Shown: positions 25,557 to 34,600 of the stretch, piece by piece
How the letters are laid out: each line of letters opens with the position of its first letter
How positions within the stretch are numbered: position 1 is the stretch's first letter
Assembly: GCF_022179725.1 (NCBI RefSeq)
Contig: NZ_BPRC01000031.1
Location: 1-52,437 of the forward strand
Direction: 5' to 3'
Origin: Methylorubrum aminovorans
GTDB taxonomy: Bacteria; Pseudomonadota; Alphaproteobacteria; Rhizobiales; Beijerinckiaceae
DNA: 52,437 nucleotides
Made by a program: the position numbers and the translations under genes
Notes under the pieces: model-generated
Told to the model about the DNA's origin: nothing
What the model saw: the letters and a program-made list of their open reading frames with translations, nothing else
Database searches by the model: none

Positions 25557-25801
25557 CGCGGCAATCCGTGCGCGTCGTAGAGCAGGTCGGCGTGATCCGC
25601 GTAGGGACGCTTCACGTGCGCCGCGGCGCGGTCGGCGATCGCCAGCAGCTCGTCCACGCTCGCGCGGCTCCTGCGCCGTTCGATCTGGGCGTAGCGCGCG
25701 CGCAGGGCCTCCCGGACCACGTGGGTCATGCTCTCCCCCGTGGCGTGGGCGATGGCCTGGGCTAGCCGGTGGGCTTCGGGATCTTTGACGTTGAGGCTCA
25801 T
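25553..25801 (-). CDS. vapB: VapB-type antitoxin
   Basis: The 82-aa protein (MSLNVKDPEAHRLAQAIAHA, then GESMTHVVREALRARY) is a ribbon-helix-helix-like Rv0623-family transcription factor typical of VapB partners. It precedes vapC with an ATGA overlap, the usual antitoxin-first order. The C-terminal part (ADHADLLYDAHGLPR) is the expected toxin-binding tail. It probably represses its own promoter. Confidence 0.9.
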   Translation of the reverse strand: MSLNVKDPEAHRLAQAIAHATGESMTHVVREALRARYAQIERRRSRASVDELLAIADRAAAHVKRPYADHADLLYDAHGLPR

Positions 25802-25889
25802 CGGCGGCCTCTCTCTAGAAAGGCGGATAGCGTTCCACCATGCTACCGCGTGAGTCAGCGGGCGCCAAGCGCATTTCTCGGCCCAGAAA

Positions 25890-25917
25890 ATATCTGATAA
25901 TGTCCTTTATCATATAT
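25890..25917. promoter_or_regulatory. AT-rich imperfect palindrome, possible operator
   Basis: ATATCTGATAA and TTTATCATATAT are near-perfect inverted copies separated by 5 nt. The site lies in the divergent gap between vapB (-) and the gene at 25937 (+), about 20 nt upstream of the latter. It is a plausible operator/promoter for one or both. Confidence 0.5.
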
Positions 25918-25936
25918 AGATGGAGGGGATGGAGCG

Positions 25937-26449
25937 ATGGCGAAAGGGGCGAGGAAGGCCGGCCGCGTGACGGCCGAGACGGCGCGGCGTATCACCGGGA
26001 TCAGCCTGCCGATCGGCGGCATCCAGTGGGCCGACCCGGGACCCTCCGAGCGTGCCCGGGTCCGCGACTTCCTGCTCGCCCTCGAAGACCGGCGCGCCCT
26101 CTACAACCCGATGCAGCTCGAAGTACGCGGGGACGTGGAATGGTCCCTGCGCGAACTCCGCAAAGATTGCACGACGGCGCTGCGCAGCCTGGACGAAGGC
26201 GCCTTCGCCGTCGCGGCCGTGCGGGCGATCCGCGAGGCGTGCCGCCGCTTCCACGACGACGCTCAGCTCCAGTTCCGGTTGTTCTATCATCACGATGGGG
26301 GGCTCGAAGCGGATGCCGGGTTCTTCGTGGCGCTCGGCGCCCTGCGGGCCACGATCGGGCAGCAGATCGCCGTGCTCGCCGCCCACTACGACATCGATGT
26401 CGAGAGCGATCTGACGTCGATCATGCCCCAGCTTCCGGAGGCGGAATGA
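25937..26449 (+). CDS. Hypothetical protein paired with the tyrosine recombinase
   Basis: The 170-aa soluble, mostly helical protein begins with a basic tail followed by ARRITGISLPIGGIQWADPG. Later parts include LLALEDRRALYNPMQLEV and a C-terminal region LRATIGQQIAVLAAHYDIDV. I recall similar proteins of unknown function with a GIS-PxGGIxW start, possibly a DUF6650-like family, but cannot confirm it. Its stop overlaps the start of the recombinase (ATGA), so the two are almost certainly co-translated and may act together. Confidence 0.7.
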   Translation: MAKGARKAGRVTAETARRITGISLPIGGIQWADPGPSERARVRDFLLALEDRRALYNPMQLEVRGDVEWSLRELRKDCTTALRSLDEGAFAVAAVRAIREACRRFHDDAQLQFRLFYHHDGGLEADAGFFVALGALRATIGQQIAVLAAHYDIDVESDLTSIMPQLPEAE

Positions 26450-27411
26450 GCGCGCTCGTTCCACTCTCCGAGTCGCCCCCAGCCCCAGCCCCCGCCCTCG
26501 TGGCGGCGGCGGGCGAGCGCGCCGCCTACCGCTTCCTGGAGTTCTTCACTGCCCAGATCAGGAACCCCAACACCCGCCGCGCCTATGTCCGGGCGGTCGG
26601 CGCGTTCTGCGCATGGCTCGATGGGCGCGGCCTGCCGTCAATCACCGCCGTCAGCTCGATCCATGTCGCCGCCTACGTCGAGGAATTAGGACGCCGGCAC
26701 ACCGCCCCCACCGTCAAGCAGCACCTCGCCGCCATCCGCATGCTGTTCGACTGGCTCGCCACCGGCGGCGTGCTCCCCTTCAACCCCGCCACCGCCGTCC
26801 GCGGGCCGCGGCACGTGATCAAGCGCGGCAAGACCCCGGTCCTGGCGCCAGACGAGGCCCGTGCCATCCTCGACGCCATCGACGTGGGCATGCCGATCGG
26901 CCTGCGCGACCGGGCGCTGATCGGATTGATGGTCTACACCTTCGCCCGGATCGGCGCGGCCACCGCCATGCGGATGGAAGACGTATACGTGCAGAACCGC
27001 CGCCTTTGGGTGCGCCTGCACGAGAAGGGCGGCAAGGCCGTGGACCTGCCCTGCCACCACAACTTGGAAAGCTACCTGCACGCCTACCTCGACGGCACCG
27101 GCCTCAGTGGAGACGGCGACGGGCCACTGTTCCGCACGGTCGGCCGGGGGACCGGCCGACTCACCCGCACGCCCCTGCCGGCGGCCAACGCCTACGCCAT
27201 GGTCCGGCGACGCGCCGAAGCGGCTGGGATCGCCACGAAGATCGGCAACCACACCTTCCGGGCCACCGGCATCACCGCCTACCTGAAGAACGGCGGCACC
27301 CTGGAGCGCGCTGCCACCATCGCCAACCACGCTTCGATCCGCACCACACAGCTCTACGATCGCCGCAGCGACGAAGTGAACCTCGATGAGATCGAGCGCA
27401 TCCTGATCTGA
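26446..27411 (+). CDS. Tyrosine recombinase / integrase
   Basis: The 321-aa protein has the XerC/D-like layout: a SAM-like DNA-binding domain (residues 25-110, NPNTRRAYVRAVGAFCAWLD) and a catalytic domain with R168 (FARIGA), a Lys near 194-197 (HEKGGKA), H269-x-x-R272 (NHTFRATG), H295 (NHASIRTT) and nucleophile Y304 (QLYDRR). All six catalytic positions are present, so it is probably active. It could resolve multimers, integrate the element or mobilise the local strip. A cluster of TTTCGCGACA motifs begins 20 nt downstream. Confidence 0.92.
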   Translation: MSALVPLSESPPAPAPALVAAAGERAAYRFLEFFTAQIRNPNTRRAYVRAVGAFCAWLDGRGLPSITAVSSIHVAAYVEELGRRHTAPTVKQHLAAIRMLFDWLATGGVLPFNPATAVRGPRHVIKRGKTPVLAPDEARAILDAIDVGMPIGLRDRALIGLMVYTFARIGAATAMRMEDVYVQNRRLWVRLHEKGGKAVDLPCHHNLESYLHAYLDGTGLSGDGDGPLFRTVGRGTGRLTRTPLPAANAYAMVRRRAEAAGIATKIGNHTFRATGITAYLKNGGTLERAATIANHASIRTTQLYDRRSDEVNLDEIERILI

Positions 27412-27430
27412 GGTACCGGTGGCAGGACGC

Positions 27431-27507
27431 TGTCGCGAAAGGCCCTATTTTGCGACGACACAAACTTCTGTTGCAGAACTTGAGATTTAATCGGGATTTT
27501 CGCGACA
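27431..27507. repeat. TTTCGCGACA motif cluster, left side
   Basis: An inverted copy TGTCGCGAAA lies at 27431-27440, a near copy TTTTGCGACG at 27448-27457 and an exact copy TTTCGCGACA at 27498-27507. They sit directly after the tyrosine recombinase gene and before the GrpB pseudogene. Confidence 0.7.
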
Positions 27508-27527
27508 AAAGCCATTGGTCGGAAAAA

Positions 27528-28037
27528 ATGGTCAACCCTGTAGTTATCGTGCCGTATGATCCAATTTGGCCCAAAATCTTTGTTCAGATCAGGGATGAAA
27601 TCGCGACGGCACTAGGGTGGACAGCTTTTGAGATTGAGCATATCGGAAGCACTTCGGTCCCCGAGTTAGCCGCAAAGCCCATAATCGACATTGATGTGGT
27701 TATTCCTGCCGAATCCGATCTCCCTCTTGTAATCGGCAAGCTCTCGCAACTTGGTTAAAGTTATGAGGGAGAAAGAGGGATTGAGGGACGCCATGCGTTC
27801 GCTCAGCCAAGCAGGCTGCCGACACATCACCTCTACGTATGTGCAGCCGGCAATCCAGAACTCGGGCGACATATAGCTTTTCGCGACTACCTGCGCGCCA
27901 ACCCCGACGCGGCGCGCACCTATGGGCTTCTTAAGCAACGCCTTGCCGATAGGTTCGGCTCCGATCGAGAAAGTTACACCAACGCTAAAACAGCATTTAT
28001 CACCGACGCGCTGTCCATGCTGTCGCGTAAATCCTAA
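27528..28037 (+). pseudogene. GrpB-family nucleotidyltransferase-like gene with one nonsense codon
   Basis: The frame begins at ATG 27528 (MVNPVVIVPYDPIWPKIF) and has the GrpB signature EIEHIGSTSVPELAAKPII. It is interrupted by TAA at 27756-27758, right after KLSQLG. Reading on in the same frame gives EGERGIEGRHAF, HHLYVCAAG, IAFRDYLRANPDA and a normal C-terminus with the stop at 28035. The full length of about 169 codons equals intact family members. A single base change at the position of a usual Tyr codon explains the break, so decay is recent. Confidence 0.8.
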
Positions 28038-28134
28038 ATTTCGCGACAAAGTCTCAGGCGCTGACAGATCAGAGAAATTTCTGTCTCGAAAATCTGACGC
28101 AAAAGGCTGCCTTTCGCGACAGAGTTTTGCGACG
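28021..28134. repeat. TTTCGCGACA motif cluster, right side
   Basis: Exact copies of TTTCGCGACA occur at 28039-28048 and 28112-28121. Near copies are TGTCGCGTAA at 28021, TGTCTCGAAA at 28082 and TTTTGCGACG at 28125. With the left cluster they bracket the GrpB pseudogene. Confidence 0.7.
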
Positions 28135-28356
28135 ATCCAGAGGCTTCCACATTCGATCCGACCCCACCGTTCGGCTGTATCAGGGGCGCCTCAAAGTGGC
28201 CGTTGCCACCCACTACGTGAAATGTAGGTTGGCCGTATGGATCGTAGCCAGATCCCCAGGGGTACGAGAACGGCGGCGAGTTGGGTAACGTCCATCAGAA
28301 GCGTCCTGCACGATTTCGATGTCGTGCAACTCCTGATCGAGCCCGCGACGAACCAG

Positions 28357-28782
28357 TCAGCTTCGGCCGAGTAGCACGACCCCGACCCCTAGCACGAGGC
28401 AGCCCATCAGCCGCCAGCGCCCGACCGCCTCGCGCAGCACAATCAGCCCGAGGAGGGCTCCAACCATCATCGACATCTAGCGGGCCGGTGCCACGACGCT
28501 GAGCGGGGCGCCCATGTCGAGGGCGAGCAGCACGAAGATGTAGGACAGTGGCGAGAGCAGACCGACCGCGATGGCGAGGTGCCATCGGCCCGTCATCCGC
28601 AAGCGGACCTGGTCGCGGTTCCGCAGCACCAGGGGTGCGAGCAGGACGAAGCGCAGGAGGTTCGAGCACCAGTCGAGGAGGACGGGATGCACGCCAAGGT
28701 CTTTGACCACGTAGGCGTCCACGACCGTGTAGGAGGCGATCAGCGGGCGGCTGCTCGTGCCACTCGACGCTCCCCGGCTGAA
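28357..28782 (-). pseudogene. EamA/DMT-type transporter fragment
   Basis: The minus strand encodes the C-terminal half of an EamA-family permease: DAYVVKDLGVHPVLLDWCSN, LRFVLLAPLVLRNRDQ, GLLSPLSYIFVLLALDMGAP and, after an in-frame TAG near 28481, MSMMVGALLGLIVLREAVGR and LVLGVGVVLL. The N-terminal five helices are missing. Upstream of about 28790 similarity ends abruptly, marking a likely rearrangement junction. It is not functional. Confidence 0.7.
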
Positions 28783-28895
28783 TATCGCCGCCTATCGAGC
28801 CTACATCCCGCTCCGGATGGGGGCGCCTCTGACGCGGACATCTTCTGCAGTGGCTCGGAAGCGTCGATGGATCGTGATGACATGCTCGGTCCAAC

Positions 28896-28931
28896 ATGGC
28901 GTGGTGTCCGCTTATGGCGTGGTGTCCGCTT
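28896..28931. repeat. 18-bp tandem duplication
   Basis: The unit ATGGCGTGGTGTCCGCTT occurs twice, head to tail, at 28896-28913 and 28914-28931. It lies in the gene-free stretch of about 270 bp between the EamA fragment and the DotM-like gene. Confidence 0.9.
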
Positions 28932-29055
28932 CCGGATGATGACCCATGCCGTTCGGACGGCAGCTTCTTGAGCAAGGTCACCCGCTTTGTCCGTCGCGGA
29001 TATCGCGTCTTCCAGCACGCTCATTCTCCCACCGAATACTTCATCATGATAAAAT

Positions 29056-29967
29056 CTAATAGCTTGTAATGGCGGATTGCAAGGCAGGATCGACGTAGCA
29101 TAGCCATGCATAATCCGGAAAGAACAGCCGGCCCGACGCAAGGGCGAGGCTCGCAACCTGAGTGATGGCGACATTCAGCGTGTCGCAAGCTCCGATCAGA
29201 TCGTGGAGCTGATCGAGCATCTCGGTGTTCCGGCCGGCATGGTCCGAGATCGCCAGGACCATGAGGCTGCGCAGATCCGCCACGGTCGCCTCCGGCAGCT
29301 CGGCGTCCGGATCCGCGGCAAAGCGCTCGGCGGCGGCCCAGGCGGCCTTCAGGACGGTCGCATGGGCCTTCCGGTCCTTGAGCGGAGCCGTCGCGTCGAG
29401 CGTGAGGAACAGGGCCGCGGCGAAGTGCCAGGGCACGGAATCCGCCACGGTCTCCACCGCCCGCGCATCGCGCAGGTCACGCAAACCCTTGAACGGGTTG
29501 GCCACCACTGGCGCGACGGGCCCGGTTTCGGCTTCGGCCCGAGGTGCCCGCACCAGGCATTGCGGTGGCGCGTAGGCGGCCAGGATGGCCTCCTGCGAGA
29601 ACCCTTGTGCGGGAGCCGTGATGAGAACCTCGATGTGCTCGCGGCTCCGCTTGCGCCAGGCGAGAATGCCGAGGAGCACCGTAAGCCCGGTCGCCGCCAG
29701 GCCGAAGCCCACCGACGATTTGTAGATCGCGACGAAGGCGAAGGGCTGCCCGGCCGGTATGGTCATGAAGTACCGGCCCCAACCGGTGAACCGCCACAGG
29801 GTGGCGGTCTCGGCCAGCCGGAGACCGGCGTAGATCTGGCCGAGCACCGGCGAGAAGGTCCACCAGACGAGGCCGAGCATGGCCAGGGTGATGAGGCCGA
29901 CGGCGCCGAGGGCGACGATCCGGCCGGGGCTCGTGGTCGCGACCGGCTCGCGGAACAGCGGCGTCAT
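29056..29967 (-). CDS. dotM: DotM/IcmP (TrbA)-like coupling-complex protein
   Basis: The 303-aa protein has two membrane segments (IVALGAVGLITLAMLGLVWW and VGFGLAATGLTVLLGILAW) and a cytoplasmic domain. The end, QVASLALASGRLFFPDYAWL followed by CYVDPALQSAIT, resembles the DotM block MASLLEAAR...FLWLKPVDRxLWYxLN. The N-terminal topology and the basic WRKRSREHIE turn also fit. DotM binds effectors with DotL in Dot/Icm systems. Compared with Legionella DotM (376 aa), the stretch after the WLKPVD-like block is missing and several of its residues are changed. ATG 29967 overlaps the stop of the Fic gene (ATGA). The family call is from remembered similarity. Confidence 0.55.
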   Translation of the reverse strand: MTPLFREPVATTSPGRIVALGAVGLITLAMLGLVWWTFSPVLGQIYAGLRLAETATLWRFTGWGRYFMTIPAGQPFAFVAIYKSSVGFGLAATGLTVLLGILAWRKRSREHIEVLITAPAQGFSQEAILAAYAPPQCLVRAPRAEAETGPVAPVVANPFKGLRDLRDARAVETVADSVPWHFAAALFLTLDATAPLKDRKAHATVLKAAWAAAERFAADPDAELPEATVADLRSLMVLAISDHAGRNTEMLDQLHDLIGACDTLNVAITQVASLALASGRLFFPDYAWLCYVDPALQSAITSY

Positions 29968-31265
29968 GCCGAGCGCCCCAGGGACGGTTCGTCCCGGCCG
30001 AGCTGCTGTTGCTGGGCGAGGCTCGTCTGCAGCTTGTCGTCGGCGACCACGGCCCGGAGGAGAGGCTTCAGGACGGCGCGGATCTCCTCCAGGTTCTGAC
30101 CCTGCGGCAGCAGCTTCCCGGCCTCACTGGACAGACCTTCGATCAGCACGACCGACCCTTCGCGCCCGAAGCGGTCGATCAGGGTCTTGTCGATCTGGCG
30201 CACTTCCTGGGCCAGCCGGGGGTCCGCGGCGATCTCCTGCGGCGAGCGCGTCCTCAGGGCCTCGGCGAGGGTCTCGCTCGGCCCCGGGATCTCGATCGCG
30301 TTGCGGCCGACCTCATCCGGCCGCTGGCCGTTCAGGACCAGGAAGGACGCCGGGATCAGGACGCGGCCGACGATCTGGGATCGCACGGCGTCCTCGCGCG
30401 GCTGCTCCACCTCGGGGCGTCGTCCTTCGGGCAGCACCCGCACGTCGACGCGGTCGTTGTTGCGCGGCATCCTGTGAAAGGCATCGAGCGGCACGGCCGA
30501 GACCTGGCGGCTGTCGCGGATCAGGGCATGGTGGTAGCTCGTGGCGATCACCTGCCCGCGGACCTGGGTGCCGGGCTCGGGCAGGACGATGCGCGGCGCG
30601 CCCATCAGGCGCAGCGCCTCCACCGCATCGGCCGACAGGCGGCCGAGCACCGGATGGGCCCGCATCTCCTCCGAGTAGCGCGCGTTCTGGACCATCTCGG
30701 CCAGCGGCCGGATCTTGCCGCGCGTGGCGAGGACGAGGGCGTCGCGGGTCTCGCTCGGAACCCGGTTGATCAGACCCTGGTCGAGCGGCTGATGATGATG
30801 GCGGGCGTGCTGCTCCATGAAGGCGAGCAGGGTCCGGGTGTTGCCCTCCCGGAACGGGTGGGCCTGCCACAACGCGGCGAAGGCCTGCGCGTAGACGATC
30901 GTCGGGCGGTCCTGCTTCAGGTCGCCGGGCGGCTGGCGAAGCCCCTCCAGGGCGGATCGCGCGCGACCCTCGATCGCCGCCGGCGGGCTGTACGCCACGC
31001 TCTGGCCGTTGAGGACGATCTCGGGCTTCCACAGTTCGACCGTGCGGGTCTCGCCCGCCCAGGGGTAGATCTCGCCAAACAGCCGCCGATGGATGGCGGC
31101 GTAGTGCGCCAGGTCGAAGTTTCCGAGCACCGGCTCCTTCTGCATCTGGATCATCGCCCGGAACGAGACGATCTGCTCGCGCTCGGCCAGGGCCTGCGGA
31201 TCGCGGATGTCGGCGGTGTTCCGCAGGACGTCGGTGCCCTCATACACGTAGGGGTCGGCGCTCAT
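29964..31265 (-). CDS. Fic-domain protein, candidate AMP-transferase effector or toxin
   Basis: The 433-aa protein has an N-terminal Fic domain (residues about 1-190): DPYVYEGTDVLRN, GEIYPWAGETRTVELWK and the active-site loop HPFREGNTRT at 136-145. The catalytic His, Glu, Gly-Asn and first Arg are present, while the GNG Gly is Thr and the final Arg is absent. Similar starts occur in Bartonella Bep/VbhT Fic proteins, which are type IV secretion substrates. The C-terminal 240 residues (including RGQVIATSYHHALIRDSRQV) may hold an OB-like part and helices, but I see no clear BID domain. No inhibitory [ST]xxxE[GN] motif was found. It overlaps dotM downstream and a small gene upstream. Confidence 0.85.
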   Translation of the reverse strand: MSADPYVYEGTDVLRNTADIRDPQALAEREQIVSFRAMIQMQKEPVLGNFDLAHYAAIHRRLFGEIYPWAGETRTVELWKPEIVLNGQSVAYSPPAAIEGRARSALEGLRQPPGDLKQDRPTIVYAQAFAALWQAHPFREGNTRTLLAFMEQHARHHHQPLDQGLINRVPSETRDALVLATRGKIRPLAEMVQNARYSEEMRAHPVLGRLSADAVEALRLMGAPRIVLPEPGTQVRGQVIATSYHHALIRDSRQVSAVPLDAFHRMPRNNDRVDVRVLPEGRRPEVEQPREDAVRSQIVGRVLIPASFLVLNGQRPDEVGRNAIEIPGPSETLAEALRTRSPQEIAADPRLAQEVRQIDKTLIDRFGREGSVVLIEGLSSEAGKLLPQGQNLEEIRAVLKPLLRAVVADDKLQTSLAQQQQLGRDEPSLGRSA

Positions 31266-31549
31266 GCCGCCTCTCCCCGGCCGAGGGCCCGGCGGGCGTC
31301 GAGCGCGGCGAACACCTCGTCCTGGGTGACGAGGCCGGTCTCGGCGAGCAGGGCGCCCAGTTGCACCCGCACGCTCATCTCGTTGCCCGAGCCGCGCATC
31401 ATCGCCGCCGCCTGCTCGGCCTCGTAGGTCATCAACGCCATGAGGAACGGGGCCAGCTCGGCCTCGTCGACGCCCGAGGCGATGGCCTGAAGCAGGATCA
31501 CCGCTTCCTCGCGCCGGGTCACCAGCGTCGGCAGATCACGAAAGCTCAT
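31262..31549 (-). CDS. Small helical protein overlapping the Fic gene
   Basis: The 95-aa protein (MSFRDLPTLVTRREEAVILL ... DEVFAALDARRALGRG) is predicted to be all-helical and acidic in the middle. It ends in an ATGA overlap with the Fic gene, the arrangement seen for small class I Fic antitoxins such as VbhA. The antitoxin hallmark [ST]xxxE[GN] is not present; the nearest match is SGVDEA. It could be a divergent antitoxin, a secretion chaperone or an unrelated protein. ATG 31549 is used because the longer frame to 31657 has poor start context. Confidence 0.6.
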   Translation of the reverse strand: MSFRDLPTLVTRREEAVILLQAIASGVDEAELAPFLMALMTYEAEQAAAMMRGSGNEMSVRVQLGALLAETGLVTQDEVFAALDARRALGRGEAA

Positions 31550-31696
31550 GGTGTCGTCCCTCAGCTGAGCCCGGCCGCCCCGGCACAGGCCAATCCTCTC
31601 GATCCGTCCTGCGACGGCCCACCTCTCGGCTGCGCTCTCCCTCCTACCCTTACCCATCGTCGCCCCGGCGCCTAGACAGGCTCCGTGGCGCCCGCA

Positions 31697-34600
31697 TCAC
31701 AGCGAGAGCCCGAGATCGGGGCCCTGCTCCAGGTCCCGCTCCTGCGCCCGGCTCATGAAGCGCTCGCGGAACAGCGAACCGTCCTTGACGTAGGAGGCGA
31801 CGTAGCCACCGCCGCTCAGGATCGCGCGCTCGTCCTTGTCGAGCCATTGCCCCGGACCGAGGCCGCGTTCCGCGTCATGGCCGATCGACCCGTTGGCGCC
31901 GAAGCGGCGCCCGACGGCCTCGGCGAAGGCCAGCACCTCAGTTCGCAGTTCCGGGGTCGCCACCGCCTCCGCCACGGCCTCGTCGAGGGCTTTCGTCGCC
32001 GGCGTGCGGCCGACCTTCGCCAATGCCGCCGCCGCGGCCGGGCTCAGCCCCGGCACCTCGATCGTCAGGCGCTGGCGGTACGCGACCTCGGCGTCGCGAC
32101 CCGACTCCGCCACACCTTCGAAGGCGTGCTTGAGCTTGAGGGCCTCGGCCTTGGCCTGCGCGAATGCGGTCTCGGCCCGGGCCCGGTCTTCCTTCTCCTG
32201 CTTGGGCACGAACCAGCCCTTGCGACCGCGCAGGCCGCCATGGGCATCCGGATCGGACAGGAGGGCGCCGATCCGCTCCCGATAGACGGAATTCCGCTGC
32301 CGCAGCTCGGCGAGGATCGCGGCGTAGACCGGCCCCGGCTTGTCGAGCGCGGTCCGCAGCCGGCGCTGAAGCGAGTCCGTTTCGGATTTCAGATCGCGCG
32401 CGGGATCGACGCGCGCATACAGGGCGGCCTTGAGGCCGTTGCCCCCGAGATCGACCGCGGCGAGGAACGGTGTCAGCGGGGCCTGCGGCTCCTGAACCGT
32501 GGCCGGCGCAGCCTCGGTCAGGGCGCCCGGGTCGGGCGCCTGCCCCCTGGCATGCGCCGAGACCCCGTGGTGCTCGGCGAGCGCCCCCCACGCCTCGGAC
32601 AGACGCGTGGCGAGGCCGTGCAACCGGTGCCAGTGCGCCTGGGCCTGGCGCAGCATCGCCCGCGCGCGGCGGACCAGGGCGGGGGCGAGCGCGGCGTGGC
32701 CGTCGAGGCTGCGACGCTCGGCGAAGGCGGAGGCGAGCGCACGAAGATCCTGCGGCCGGACCCGGTCGGCAATCTCGGTCTCCGCGTGCTCCAGCCGCGA
32801 CAAGGCGGCATCGAGCGCCGCCAGTGCCGGCGACATCGACGGAGCAATCGGACCGGCGAGAGCGGCGCTCAGGAGTTGGCGATCGGCCTCGGCAACGTCC
32901 CGATCGGCCTGCGGCTCCGGTGCGACAGCATCCGGGCCGACCGAGACCGGGATCGACGCATCGGCCTCGATCCGACCGGCCAGGGTGGTCAGGTCGCGGG
33001 ACATCCGCACGGGATCGAGGGCGGCCAGTTCCACCGCCGCCTCGCGGAAGGCCGCCTCGCCGGAATAGTCGAGGGTCGAGGCCTTCGCTCCATCGCGCCC
33101 GAGCCGCCATGCCATGCCGGCGAGCGCGGCCGTGTCGAGCGCCGCGGTCGTCGGAGTTGCGCCGAGCTTGGCCCGGCGGCCCGGGGAGAGGAAGTCGGCA
33201 TGCGCTCCGTGCAGGACCACGGACTGGCGATGGCGCGACATCGCCACGTAGGCGAGGTGCCGGTCCATGCCGGGCGTGGCCAGCACATGCACCCGATCCA
33301 GGGTCGCGCCCTGGCTCTTGTGCACGGTCGCGGCATAGCCGTGATCGAGGTTGCGGTAGAGTTCCGCCCGCACCTCGATCCGATCCCCGTCACCGCGGCC
33401 GTCCCGGTCGAGCCGGACCACGAGCCGGCCGGCTTCCGCCGCCTCGACCGTGGCGAGCATGCCGTTCTTCACCCCGAGCGAGCGGTCGTTCTCGAGGAAC
33501 AGCACCCGGTCGCCGGGAGCGAACATCCGCTCCCCTCGCTCGGTCACGAACCGGGCCTCGCCCGCCAGCATCCCGTCCGCCTTCAGGGCGGATCGGGCCA
33601 TGGCGTTCAGCGCCAGAACGTCGGCGTTGGTCTGGGCCAGGATCAGCGTTTCGGTCGGCCGCCCGTCGGGCTTTTGCCCGAGGTAATCCGGCCTCCAGGC
33701 CGCGATCAGTGCCGCGCGGGCCGCCGCCCGGTCGGGCGTGAACCGGACCAGGCCGCGCTCCTGATACACCCCGAGCGCCGCGGCGGTCTCGCCGCGCGCG
33801 AAGGCCACGCTCGCCCGGCGCATCGCCGGGTCGGCCTGACGCCAGATCTCGGCGAGTTCGGCATAGCCGATGATCTCGGTGATCGCCCGAAACCCGGCGC
33901 CGGCCTCGATCGGCTGGAGCTGCATCGCGTCGCCGACCAGCACCAGCTTGGCCCCACGCCGCTCCACTTCCCTAACGATCCGCGCGAGCTGCTCGGAGGC
34001 GACCATGCCGGCCTCGTCGAGCACGAACACGTCGCCGCTACCGAGCAGATCCCGGTCGTTCTTCCAGGCGAGTTCCCATGAGGCCAGGGTCCGGCTCGCG
34101 ATCCCGGCACTGCGCTCCAGCCCCTCCGCCGCCTTGCCGGCCAACGCCCCGCCGACGACGCGATGGCCGGCCTCGGTCCAGGCGGCGCATGCCACCCCGA
34201 GCATGGTCGATTTGCCCGCGCCGGCAAACCCGACCACGGCCGCAATTCGCGCAGCTCCCGTGACGTGACGCACCGCCTCGCGCTGCTCCTCGGACAGCTC
34301 CGGACGCGCCGCGAAGGCCCGATCGCGGGCGCCGTCCGACACACGGTGCGACGTCTCCCCGAACAGGCGTCCGGTGGCGGCCTGCATCCGGATCTCAGTT
34401 TCGAGCAGCGTCCGCGTCGTCCAGCGCGCCCGGGCGATCACCCGCCCGCTCTGCGGGTCGAACACCTCCTCGGCCACCGCCACCAGCTCGGGCGATTGCC
34501 CGAGCCGCAGGCGCACCGCCTCGAACGCTTCCGGATCGTCGATGTAGCGGAACACCGCCCGGGCGATATCCCGCTCGTCGAACACGCTCTTCTCGCGCGA

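Noticed and set aside
29964..31265. BID secretion domain at the C-terminus of the Fic protein
   Set aside because: I could not see the positively charged tail or helical pattern expected of BID domains, so the effector idea rests on context only.
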